From assembly GCA_944324655.1 (NCBI GenBank), contig CALUXF010000010.1:1-54185 (forward strand): a DNA stretch of 54,185 nt, given 5' to 3'. Positions 25,997-32,838 of the stretch are shown here, piece after piece. The number at the start of each line of letters is the position of its first letter. Position 1 is the first letter of the stretch. The notes under the pieces are model-generated. The model was not told the DNA's origin. It searched no databases and saw only the letters and a list, made by a program, of their open reading frames with translations. A program made the translations under genes and the position numbers. This stretch comes from Candidatus Avelusimicrobium aviculae. GTDB taxonomy: Bacteria > Elusimicrobiota > Elusimicrobia > Elusimicrobiales > Elusimicrobiaceae.

Positions 25997-26223
25997 CCCC
26001 TGAAAAAATAAAAGCCTGGCTGTACATAGCCGGCGTAGCGGGGGCGGTGTTGTTTTGGTGTTTTACCATGTACGGCCTTCCTCCGCGGGTGGAAAAATTG
26101 GAAGCCACCGTAAAAGAGCATGAGCGCAAGCTAACGGAAAGCGGCGTTAAGATAGACATTATTTTAGACGACGTAAAAACCATCAAAGGCTTTATTATGC
26201 AACGCCACGCGGGGGGTGAATAA
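25993..26223 (+). CDS. Membrane-anchored coiled-coil protein in the lysis block
   Basis: 76 residues: one N-terminal membrane span (about 9-28) followed by a charged helix (RVEKLEATVKEHERKLTES). It starts by an ATGA overlap and ends overlapping the endolysin start. It could be a holin-like protein. The lysis position supports that, but the single span does not decide it. Confidence 0.55.
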   Translation: MTPEKIKAWLYIAGVAGAVLFWCFTMYGLPPRVEKLEATVKEHERKLTESGVKIDIILDDVKTIKGFIMQRHAGGE

Positions 26224-26612
26224 TGGCTACTTTCAGCAAAACCAGCGAAGAACGACTTTTAACCTGCCACCCGGATATTGTGGCGGTGTGCCGGGAGCTT
26301 ATCAAACAAATGGACGTAAGCGTTTTGTGCGGCCGGCGCACCAAGGCGGAGCAGGAAGCGGCGTATAAAGCAGGAAGAAGTTTTGCCCAATACCCGCAAA
26401 GCGCGCATAACCGGCTGCCCAGCCACGCGGTGGACTTAGCCCCTTACCCAATAGACTGGAATAATTTAGCGCGGTTTAAAGAAATGTGGCTTCGGTTTGA
26501 CGCAATAGCCCGCGTGTTAAAAGAACGCGGGGAAATAATGAGCGAATTTATATGGGGCGGTGATTTTAAGCGTTTAAAAGACTGCCCCCATATTGAAATA
26601 AAGGAGAACTAA
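26223..26612 (+). CDS. M15-family peptidase endolysin
   Basis: A 129-residue small endolysin of the VanY/L-Ala-D-Glu peptidase (M15) type, expected to cut peptidoglycan stem peptides. The zinc-site pattern is visible: SAHNRLPSHAVDL (His and Asp ligands, about 60-72) and CPHIEI (final His). No signal peptide, so a holin is needed for access to the wall. The start overlaps the preceding stop. It is complete for the short phage versions. Confidence 0.88.
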   Translation: MATFSKTSEERLLTCHPDIVAVCRELIKQMDVSVLCGRRTKAEQEAAYKAGRSFAQYPQSAHNRLPSHAVDLAPYPIDWNNLARFKEMWLRFDAIARVLKERGEIMSEFIWGGDFKRLKDCPHIEIKEN

Positions 26613-26613
26613 A

Positions 26614-26799
26614 ATGGAATGGATTCAAAGCAATTGGAATGACGTACTGAGTATTGCCGGCGCGGTTATTTTAATTATAACCGTTGTGGTAAAGTTAACT
26701 TCCACCGATAAAGACGATACGGTTTGGGCTCAGGTGCTGAAGGTGTTGTCCGCCTTGTCATTATGCAATCCGGACGGCTCGTTTATAGGTAAGAAATAA
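26614..26799 (+). CDS. Small single-span protein, putative holin
   Basis: A 61-residue protein with one strong span (about 9-28, VLSIAGAVILIITVVVKLT) and a polar end. It sits immediately after the endolysin with AAGGAG and overlaps the spanin start. It may be the holin; the 76-residue protein upstream is the alternative. Confidence 0.55.
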   Translation: MEWIQSNWNDVLSIAGAVILIITVVVKLTSTDKDDTVWAQVLKVLSALSLCNPDGSFIGKK

Positions 26800-27023
26800 T
26801 GTGGGCGAGCATAGGGGCCGTGGCGGCCCTGGGGCTTGTATTATGGGCGGTAATTGCGCTTGCTAAAAACAGCGGGCGCAACGCCGCTAGGCTGGAAGCT
26901 TTAAAACAGGAAGCGGAACGGACGGCAAAAGAACAGGAGCGGGCAAATGCGATTCATGACAGCGTTGATAATCTGCTTATTGACGACGTGCGTGAGCGGC
27001 TGCAAAACGTGGCGCGCAAGTAA
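26799..27023 (+). CDS. Inner-membrane spanin (Rz-like)
   Basis: A 74-residue protein with an N-terminal span (about 4-22) followed by a periplasmic helix rich in Glu, Lys and Arg (ARLEALKQEAERTAKEQERA). This is the layout of i-spanins, which join an outer-membrane partner to fuse the membranes at lysis. An overlapping lipoprotein gene begins inside it in another frame, as in classical Rz/Rz1 pairs. Confidence 0.7.
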   Translation: MWASIGAVAALGLVLWAVIALAKNSGRNAARLEALKQEAERTAKEQERANAIHDSVDNLLIDDVRERLQNVARK

Positions 27024-27147
27024 CGCTACAGCCTGCCGGGTTGGGTTTGATTACAAAGACCCGGGCGTGAACGACCAAAACGCCCGTGCACTACTCAAGC
27101 ATTATTGTATTTGCAAGGGTTCGCCGGTTTGCCAGCCGTACAGATAG
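26947..27147 (+). CDS. Outer-membrane spanin lipoprotein (Rz1-like), nested start
   Basis: A 66-residue protein starting inside the i-spanin gene in another frame. The signal sequence ends in a lipobox VSGC (Cys19), followed by a short mature part. The Rz/Rz1-type arrangement and the lipobox support an o-spanin; it is less proline-rich than most. Its TAG stop (27145-27147) coincides with the first bases of the next gene's regulatory site. Confidence 0.6.
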   Translation: MRFMTALIICLLTTCVSGCKTWRASNATACRVGFDYKDPGVNDQNARALLKHYCICKGSPVCQPYR

Positions 27148-27211
27148 GCCTAAATGCTTGCTTGTCTTGGGGCTAAAGACCCATGTATTACATACGCTAA
27201 AAATTTATCAT
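27146..27211 (+). promoter_or_regulatory. Regulon promoter, leaderless
   Basis: A distal half site AGGCCT-AAA (27146-27154) and a proximal core GGGGCT-AAA-GACCCA (27169-27183). After 22 bases comes TATCAT (27206-27211), at -12 to -7 of the ATG at 27218. An inverted repeat ATTACAT/ATGTAAT also flanks the -10. Confidence 0.65.
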
Positions 27212-27217
27212 GTAATT

Positions 27218-27925
27218 ATGAGAAAAATTTTTAGCGTACTCTTTTTACTCTGCCTGCTGGGGCTTGCTCCGTGTGCGCACGCACAAAAATGGAAAGCATT
27301 TAAAGAGGCCCTGGTGCCTGCCCGGGCGAAAGTGGTTTATTATACTATTCAGCGAAAAGTGGAAGCGGCTGTTTTGCGTGCGGCGGCGCAGCGTGCGGTA
27401 TTAGCGCCCGTGGAAACTAAAAATAATGAGATATTGATTTCCTCATTAAGCCAGTTTGCTCCGGAGATAAAAAGATACGGCCGGCCGCCTTTTCCTTTGG
27501 CGGAAAATGAAAACGAAATGTACCGCGGTATGGTGTTGGATGCGGACGGAAAAGACTTGCGCTATATTTTACAGCATGGGTTGGAAGTTTCCAAATCTCA
27601 TTACGAGAATTTTGCCGCTTATGACGGCAAAGAATATCCGGATGGGAGTTTGGCTATTTATGCCTCCCATAAAGTGAAGATCGCGGAGACGTTTCTGTAT
27701 GCAAAGGTGGGGGTAGAAACTTATCTCCCGGTTATCTTTCATCTTAAAAAATTGGGCTGGCGGAGTATTGTATCCGTCCCGCATGATATTCCCCCGTCTT
27801 GGATTTACCGCGTGAGCGCAATTTTAAAAATAAACGGGCGTTTAACGTGGGGGGAGTTAAAAATAAAAAATAATGAATTTATTTTTATTCCTTATCCGCC
27901 CTCACCCCAGGCGGCAAAAGAATAG
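27218..27925 (+). CDS. Secreted protein, possibly ADP-ribosyltransferase-like (copy 1)
   Basis: A 235-residue protein with a signal peptide (1-22, ending AHA). The C-terminal 135 residues hold MYRGM (Arg103), ILQHGLEVSKSHY, LAIYAS (Ser150), PVIFHLK, VPHDIPPSWIYRV and WGEL (Glu213). An Arg...Ser...Glu order with a YRG start is reminiscent of R-S-E ADP-ribosyltransferase folds, but that is inference. It is a paralogue of 28258-28989, with which it shares long identical stretches. It starts at the ATG fitting the leaderless promoter. It lies between the lysis genes and tRNA-Arg. Confidence 0.6.
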   Translation: MRKIFSVLFLLCLLGLAPCAHAQKWKAFKEALVPARAKVVYYTIQRKVEAAVLRAAAQRAVLAPVETKNNEILISSLSQFAPEIKRYGRPPFPLAENENEMYRGMVLDADGKDLRYILQHGLEVSKSHYENFAAYDGKEYPDGSLAIYASHKVKIAETFLYAKVGVETYLPVIFHLKKLGWRSIVSVPHDIPPSWIYRVSAILKINGRLTWGELKIKNNEFIFIPYPPSPQAAKE

Positions 27926-27945
27926 TTTTTGCTTTATTTAATCAT

Positions 27946-27978
27946 AAAAAACCCCCGGTTTGTGGCGGGGGCTTTTTA
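27946..27978 (+). terminator. Intrinsic terminator
   Basis: CCCCCG (27952-27957) and CGGGGG (27966-27971) with an 8-base loop, followed by CTTTTT. It separates the secreted-protein gene from the convergent tRNA. Confidence 0.75.
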
Positions 27979-27988
27979 TGGGGTTAAA

Positions 27989-28063
27989 TGGTGCGCTCGG
28001 CGGGAGTCGAACCCACATTTCCAGCTTCGGAGGCTGACGCTCTATCCATTGAACTACGAGCGC
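27989..28063 (-). tRNA. tRNA-Arg(CCG)
   Basis: Read on the minus strand: acceptor GCGCTCG/CGAGCGC, a D arm with GTTCAATGGATAGAGC, anticodon loop CTCCGAA (CCG), and T arm GGGTTCGACTCCC. The 3' CCA is encoded (27989-27991). tRNA genes are common phage integration sites, but no second copy of its 3' end was found at the left of the cassette. Confidence 0.95.
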
Positions 28064-28184
28064 GCAAAACGTTTATTTCTTTTATTCTAGCAAATTATAT
28101 ACGTGGCGGAAAATGTCCCGTTACGCTTGGCCTCCTTGAAATGATAAAGGGTATTTATATACTCAGTTTATTAGTAAAGCGTAT

Positions 28185-28250
28185 GGGCCCCAATTATATG
28201 GGTGTATAGGCCCAATGGCCCAAGACAAACAAAGCATAAAAGGCTATTAT
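28185..28250 (+). promoter_or_regulatory. Regulon promoter, leaderless
   Basis: A weak distal site beginning GGGCCC (28185) and a proximal core AGGCCC-AAT-GGCCCA (28208-28222). After 22 bases comes TATTAT (28245-28250), at -13 to -8 of the ATG at 28258. No ribosome site is seen. Confidence 0.6.
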
Positions 28251-28257
28251 AAAGTAT

Positions 28258-28989
28258 ATGAAAAAGTTTTTTAGCGTATTTTTGATGGTATTCTTGTTGG
28301 GTGCGGCTCCCTGCGCACAGGCTCAAAAATGGCAGGGAATTAAAAAATTATTTTCTGCTCAAAAAGCAAAACTATCCATTGTTGCCGCTCAAAATAAGGC
28401 AAAAGAGGCTATTTATCGCGCCTGGGCAAAGCGCCGTTGCGTTCCCTATAAAGTGCAAGTTGTTATTGGTGGGGAAGTGCGTAACTATAAGTCTCTTTCT
28501 TCTCTATTACCGCATAAAGAAGAAGTTTATCAGGAGCTTCCTTTGTTCCCGTTGCCTAGCAAGCGTAAAGAGATGTACCGCGGCATGCGGCTTGGCGCAG
28601 ATGGAAAAGATTTGTTGTATATTTTAAAAAACGGGTTAGAGGCTTCCAAATCCCATTATTATGAAGAGGGTATGTCTTATGACGGAAAAACATATCCGTC
28701 CGGCACAAAAGCCATTTATGTGGCCTCGGATTTGGAATTTGCCTATCACTATGTAGCAGCGCCCGACCTCCGTCCCATCCCGTATTTGCCCGTGATATTT
28801 CATTTAAAATCCATCTTGGGGAAAGGATATGTGATTCATACTGTCCCGCACGATATTCCCCCGTCTTGGATTTACCGCGTCAGCGCGCTTTTGAAAATAA
28901 ATGGCAAATTAACGTGGGGGGAATTAAAAGTAAAAGACGATACTTTTGTTTTTATTCCTTATCCACCCGCAAAGCCAGGAAACAAATAA
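28258..28989 (+). CDS. Secreted protein, possibly ADP-ribosyltransferase-like (copy 2)
   Basis: A 243-residue paralogue of 27218-27925. The signal peptide (1-22) ends AQA. The C-terminal domain repeats MYRGM, ILKNGLEASKSHY, AIYVAS, PVIFHLK, VPHDIPPSWIYRV and WGEL, while the linker between signal and domain differs. Conservation of exactly these blocks points to an active or binding site. The function is not known and the ADP-ribosyltransferase resemblance is weak. Its own promoter of the shared type and its own terminator make it a single-gene unit. Confidence 0.6.
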   Translation: MKKFFSVFLMVFLLGAAPCAQAQKWQGIKKLFSAQKAKLSIVAAQNKAKEAIYRAWAKRRCVPYKVQVVIGGEVRNYKSLSSLLPHKEEVYQELPLFPLPSKRKEMYRGMRLGADGKDLLYILKNGLEASKSHYYEEGMSYDGKTYPSGTKAIYVASDLEFAYHYVAAPDLRPIPYLPVIFHLKSILGKGYVIHTVPHDIPPSWIYRVSALLKINGKLTWGELKVKDDTFVFIPYPPAKPGNK

Positions 28990-29012
28990 ACATTTTTTTA
29001 TTAAACAATCCT

Positions 29013-29041
29013 AAAAACCCCCGGTTATACCGGGGGTTTTG
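29013..29041 (+). terminator. Intrinsic terminator
   Basis: Arms AACCCCCGGT (29016-29025) and ACCGGGGGTT (29029-29038) around TAT, with A-rich and T-rich flanks. It closes copy 2 and can serve the convergent NhaC gene. Confidence 0.85.
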
Positions 29042-29090
29042 TGTGGATAAATAAATGCGCCGGGCGGAAAGATTATCCCGCCTGCGGGGT

Positions 29091-30392
29091 TTATTGCGCG
29101 CGGAATTTGCGCGGCAGGCCCAGCCAAATGGCTACTAATGCCCCTATACCCAGCAAATACGGGTAGTATAAATACTCCATAATATGCAGGGGGGAAATAC
29201 CGGTTAAGCTGGCCGCCATAAGCAGCTGCGCCCCGTAAGGGATAATGCCCTGCACAAAGCAGGAAAAGATATCCAACAAACTGGCGGAGCGGCTGGGCAT
29301 AATTTTAAAACGGTCCGCAATTTCTTTGGCTATGGGGCCCGCCATAATCAGCGCAATGGTATTATTTGCCGTGCATAAATTGGCAAAGCTGATAAGCCCG
29401 GCAATGCTCAGTTCCGCCCCTTTGCGCCCCTTGATGTGGGAGGTAAGTTTTTGGATAATCCACGCCAAGCCGCCGCCGGTGCGTATCATTTCCAGCATGC
29501 CGCCGGCCAGTATGGTTACTATAATCAGTTCTCCCATGCCGGTAATGCCGGCCCCCATGGAAACCGTCCATTCCCAAATGCTAAAACTCCCCAGTAAAAG
29601 CCCAATAATTCCGGAAAGCACCGTGCCCAGCAAAAGCACCACCATCACGTTTACGCCCATAATGGCGGCCCCCAATACAATGAGATATGGCAGTACTTTC
29701 AGCCACTGCACTTGGGCGGGTTCAAAACCGGCGTGGGCGTTGCTGCCCAGCAGAATGTATAAAATGGTGGCCAGCAGGGCAAAGGGCATAACAATTTTGA
29801 AGTTTGTTTTAAATTTGTCTGACATTTTGCACCCCTGTGTGCGGGTGGCTACGATGGTGGTGTCAGAAATAAAAGACAGGTTGTCCCCAAACATCGCCCC
29901 GCCCACGGTGGCCGCCGCCATAAGGGCCGGGTTCATGCCGGTTTTGGCGGCAATGCCCGCCGCCACCGGGGCCAATGCCACAATGGTGCCGACGGACGTC
30001 CCCACGGAAACGGAAATCACGCACGCCGCCAAAAATACCCCTGCCGCCAGCACATTGCCGGGAAGTATGGACAACGCCAAATTGACCGTAGCGTCCACCG
30101 CGCCCATGGCTTTGGTGGTTTGCGCAAACGCTCCCGCCAAAATAAAAATAAGCACCATCAGCATAATGTTGGGGTTGGCGGCACCTTGGCAGAAGGTTTC
30201 AATGCGTTTTTGCAAGTTGCCATTTTTTACCATGGCTACGGCCACGATAGAAGAAATAACAAACGCAACCGTAATGGGCATTTTGTAAAAATCCCCGGCG
30301 ATGATAGACACTACTAAATAGGAAATTAAAAATACTCCTAACGGCACTAACGCCCAGGCGTTGGGGCGGGGTTGATTGATTTGTGGGTTCAT
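29091..30392 (-). CDS. nhaC: NhaC-family Na+/H+ antiporter
   Basis: A 433-residue inner-membrane protein with about eleven spans. NhaC-family patterns are seen: VGTSVGTIVALAPVAAGIA, GGAMFGDNLSFISDTTIVATRTQG, and FANLCTANNTIALIMAGPIAKEIA near the end. The family exchanges Na+ for H+ or small organic acids. The ATG at 30392 has AAGGA a few bases upstream. A terminator-like hairpin lies immediately before that ribosome site, so expression may be controlled by attenuation. Confidence 0.87.
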   Translation of the reverse strand: MNPQINQPRPNAWALVPLGVFLISYLVVSIIAGDFYKMPITVAFVISSIVAVAMVKNGNLQKRIETFCQGAANPNIMLMVLIFILAGAFAQTTKAMGAVDATVNLALSILPGNVLAAGVFLAACVISVSVGTSVGTIVALAPVAAGIAAKTGMNPALMAAATVGGAMFGDNLSFISDTTIVATRTQGCKMSDKFKTNFKIVMPFALLATILYILLGSNAHAGFEPAQVQWLKVLPYLIVLGAAIMGVNVMVVLLLGTVLSGIIGLLLGSFSIWEWTVSMGAGITGMGELIIVTILAGGMLEMIRTGGGLAWIIQKLTSHIKGRKGAELSIAGLISFANLCTANNTIALIMAGPIAKEIADRFKIMPSRSASLLDIFSCFVQGIIPYGAQLLMAASLTGISPLHIMEYLYYPYLLGIGALVAIWLGLPRKFRAQ

Positions 30393-30401
30393 GTTATCCT
30401 T

Positions 30402-30422
30402 AAAAAACGCGCCGTACGGCGC
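30402..30422 (-). promoter_or_regulatory. Terminator-like attenuator in the nhaC leader
   Basis: On the minus strand the perfect palindrome GCGCCGTACGGCGC is followed by G and TTTTTT, then the AAGGA ribosome site and the ATG. An intrinsic terminator inside the leader, within 20 bases of the start codon, suggests regulated read-through. Confidence 0.55.
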
Positions 30423-30488
30423 TGTGAATATAAAATTTTACTTATATATTATATGAAATTTTAAGGCATGCCTCCTTTATAAATCCCC

Positions 30489-30517
30489 CTGAAAGATTTT
30501 GAAAAAAATCATACAAT
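30489..30517 (+). promoter_or_regulatory. Promoter of cinA, predicted leaderless
   Basis: CTGAAA (30489-30494), 17 bases, TACAAT (30512-30517). The -10 lies at -12 to -7 of the ATG at 30524 and no ribosome site is seen. Confidence 0.5.
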
Positions 30518-30523
30518 AAAGCT

Positions 30524-31768
30524 ATGAAAGCCGCCGTTATTACAATTGGGGACGAGATACTCCTGGGTCAAATTACGGACACCAACTCCCGCTATATCGC
30601 GCGAGAGCTGGCGGCTATGGGCATAGAAACCGTAGCCATGCACACCGTGGCGGACGCGGGGGAAGAAATTTTAAACGCGCTGAAAGCCGCTCTTTCCCGT
30701 GCGGACTTGGTGTTTCTGACCGGCGGCCTGGGCCCCACTAAGGATGACCTGACTAAAAAAACCTTGGCGGATTTTTTTGATATGCCGCTGGTTTTTAACC
30801 CGCAGGTTTATTCTTGGCTGGAAGAAATGATTTTGCCCCGCCGCGGGGAAATAAACGAATACAACAAAACCCAAGCCATGCTGCCGCAGGGGTGCAAAGT
30901 GCTTCGCAACCTGCGGGGTACGGCCAGCGGCATGTGGTTTGAGAAAGAGGGCAAAATAACCGTTTCCCTGCCCGGCGTTCCGTTTGAAATGGAATATTTA
31001 ATGCAGGCGGAAGTATTGCCTTTGCTGAAGCAAAAATGCGGGGCTTCTTTATTACAGTACAATTTGTTGCACGTCTATAATATTCCGGAGGCGGAGCTTG
31101 CCTTGCGCCTGCGCCCGTTTGAGGAGCAGCTTCCGCCCGGCGTAGGGCTGGCCTATTTACCTTCGGAAGATGAAGTAAAACTGCGCCTTACCGCCAAGGG
31201 CGGCGCGTTGAAAGACTTACAAAGCCAAACGGAAATTTTAAAAACCCATTTGCAAGGGCTTCGTTTTGCGGAAGGGGAAAAACCTTCCAATGTGGCGGCG
31301 GTGGCCCGTTTGTTTACGCAAAACGGCCTTACGCTGGCGACGGCGGAGAGCTGTACCGGGGGGAATATCGCCCGTTTAATTACGGGGTTGGCGGGCGCGT
31401 CGGACTATTTTTTAGGCGGTATTGTTTCTTATTCCAATCAAGTAAAGAAGGACGTGCTGGGGGTATCTGCTGCGGATTTGGAAAAATACGGCGCCGTCAG
31501 CCAGCCGGTAGCCCAGCAAATGGCGCAGGGCGCGCGTAAAGTAACGGGGGCGGATTGGGCCGTTTCCACCACCGGCATAGCGGGCCCGGGCGGGGGGAGC
31601 CCGCAGAAACCGGTGGGTACGGTGTGGATTGCCGTGGCGGGGCCGGCGGGCGGTTTCGCAAAAAAATTTGTTTTTTCTTCCGTGCGGGAGCGTAACATCG
31701 GCAAAGCCTCCGCCAAAGCGTTGGAAATGCTGTGCGATGCCGTACGCGCGGACGTACATATCAAATAA
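30524..31768 (+). CDS. cinA: CinA-like nicotinamide-nucleotide amidase
   Basis: A 414-residue two-domain protein. The N-terminal molybdopterin-binding-like domain has AVITIGDEILLGQITDTNSRY and LTGGLGPTKDDLTK. The C-terminal deamidase domain (from about 255) has TAESCTGGNIARLITG and the TGIAGPGGGSPQKPVGTVW loop. The family recycles NMN to nicotinate mononucleotide and has ADP-ribose hydrolase activity. Length is normal. A VOC-fusion gene follows 21 bases later in the same unit. Confidence 0.9.
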   Translation: MKAAVITIGDEILLGQITDTNSRYIARELAAMGIETVAMHTVADAGEEILNALKAALSRADLVFLTGGLGPTKDDLTKKTLADFFDMPLVFNPQVYSWLEEMILPRRGEINEYNKTQAMLPQGCKVLRNLRGTASGMWFEKEGKITVSLPGVPFEMEYLMQAEVLPLLKQKCGASLLQYNLLHVYNIPEAELALRLRPFEEQLPPGVGLAYLPSEDEVKLRLTAKGGALKDLQSQTEILKTHLQGLRFAEGEKPSNVAAVARLFTQNGLTLATAESCTGGNIARLITGLAGASDYFLGGIVSYSNQVKKDVLGVSAADLEKYGAVSQPVAQQMAQGARKVTGADWAVSTTGIAGPGGGSPQKPVGTVWIAVAGPAGGFAKKFVFSSVRERNIGKASAKALEMLCDAVRADVHIK

Positions 31769-31789
31769 TCATAGGGCAGGAGGGCGTTT

Positions 31790-32611
31790 ATGGATATTTT
31801 GGATACAGTTTATTTAACGGGCATTGTGCCGTTTATAGGCAAGGTAAGCCCGGCGGAAGCGGGGGATTTGGCGCGCGCTTTGTCTATGGGCGGGCTGCCG
31901 CTGGCGGCTTTGCATATCCAGAGCGAAAAAGACGTTTCCCAATCCCGCGTGATGCAGCAGGCGGTGGAAGATTTTTTTATTTGCGCCTGCGGGGTGGAAG
32001 ATGAAAAATCCGCCCGGTTGGCCGTACAGGCCGGGGCCAAACTGGTGTTTGCCACCGGGTTGGACGCGCAGGTGCAGGCGGTGTTGGCGGCTAATGAGGT
32101 GTTGGCGCTGCCTCCGCTTTCGCGCGTGGTGTTTGATAAATTGGGGCAATATTTTTCCAGCGGGAAAGCGGCCCCCTGCCTCTGCCCGGATTTGCAAACC
32201 CCGCACCGCCGGGGCAAATCTTATTTTGAGATTTTCGTGCGCCGCGTGCGCCAGGCCGTAAACAATATGCTGGGGTTTGACCTGCGCCACATAGGCATTA
32301 ACCAGCCGGACGGGGAAACCTCCGCCCGTACGGCGGGCGAGTTTGAAAGCCTGTTTGGTTTTGCCCGTACGGACCGCGGCGGCGCCTATTTTGCCGGCGA
32401 AGTGGTGGAAGTAATGAAGAAACCTTTCTACGGGCATAACGGCCATATTGCCGTATCCACCAACGACGCCGCCCGCGCGGCGCATTATCTGCAAAAGCAA
32501 GGCGTCCAATTTAATTGGGACAGCGCCGGCTATAGCGAGGACGGCTCCCTTCGCGTGGTGTATTTAGCCAAAGAATTGGGCGGATTTGCCGTGCATATTT
32601 TGCAAAAATAA
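31790..32611 (+). CDS. KDPG-aldolase-like / VOC domain fusion
   Basis: A 273-residue protein. Residues 1-125 resemble the first part of a KDPG/KHG aldolase barrel (GIVPFIGKVSPAEAGDLARALSMGG, AVQAGAKLVFATGL). The usual catalytic Glu position reads Ala (LAALHIQ) and the lysine-bearing strand is not recognisable, so aldolase activity is doubtful. Residues about 145-273 form a vicinal-oxygen-chelate (glyoxalase-like) domain (HIGIN, GHIAVSTND, LGGFAVHIL). The substrate is unknown. An AGGAGGG site precedes the ATG, and it is probably cotranscribed with cinA. Confidence 0.65.
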   Translation: MDILDTVYLTGIVPFIGKVSPAEAGDLARALSMGGLPLAALHIQSEKDVSQSRVMQQAVEDFFICACGVEDEKSARLAVQAGAKLVFATGLDAQVQAVLAANEVLALPPLSRVVFDKLGQYFSSGKAAPCLCPDLQTPHRRGKSYFEIFVRRVRQAVNNMLGFDLRHIGINQPDGETSARTAGEFESLFGFARTDRGGAYFAGEVVEVMKKPFYGHNGHIAVSTNDAARAAHYLQKQGVQFNWDSAGYSEDGSLRVVYLAKELGGFAVHILQK

Positions 32612-32635
32612 CTATTGGATTTGCTTGTATGGATA

Positions 32636-32667
32636 AAACTCCCCGGGGTAAACCGGGGAGTTTTTTT
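32636..32667 (+). terminator. Intrinsic terminator of the cinA unit
   Basis: Arms AAACTCCCCGG and CCGGGGAGTTT around GGTAAA, followed by T4. Confidence 0.88.
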
Positions 32668-32776
32668 AAAAAGAAAAAATGGCGCTTACTCTTAATGTTT
32701 TAGGTTCTTGTTTAAAGTGTGGCAACAAATATAAAAGCGTGTAAAGCAGATGTTTTTAACGGAGAGAAAAAGAGGG

Positions 32777-32824
32777 TTGACAATATAATTATACAAGCGT
32801 ATAATAATTATACATATGTATAAT
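32777..32824 (+). promoter_or_regulatory. Promoter with two tandem TetR operators
   Basis: TTGACA (32777-32782), 17 bases, TATAAT (32800-32805). Two palindromes of the form ATTATAC-N4-GTATAAT lie at 32788-32805 and 32807-32824. They cover the spacer, the -10 and the start site, as expected for autorepression by the TetR-type product. Confidence 0.8.
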
Positions 32825-32838
32825 TTTTGGGAGGATTT

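Larger units (their letters stand above)
5456..27147 (+). mobile_element. Podovirus-type prophage cassette with inserted cargo genes
   Basis: Genes in order: terS, terL, [four ChaN-like genes], [opposite-strand membrane gene], portal, Bbp19-like, scaffold, capsid, Bbp16-like cement, [AT-rich gap], tail tubular A, tail tubular B, [opposite-strand membrane gene], three internal-virion-type genes, T7-type tail fibre, lysis genes. Every main structural module except a gp16-like protein is present and apparently intact. No integrase, recombinase, primase or polymerase gene is seen. It may be a defective or domesticated prophage, or its remaining genes may lie elsewhere. The bounds given are the first and last phage genes, not attachment sites. 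Confidence 0.8.

Noticed and set aside
27988-28209. A 73-residue frame across the tRNA-Arg gene
   Set aside because: It is the reverse reading of a well-formed tRNA.
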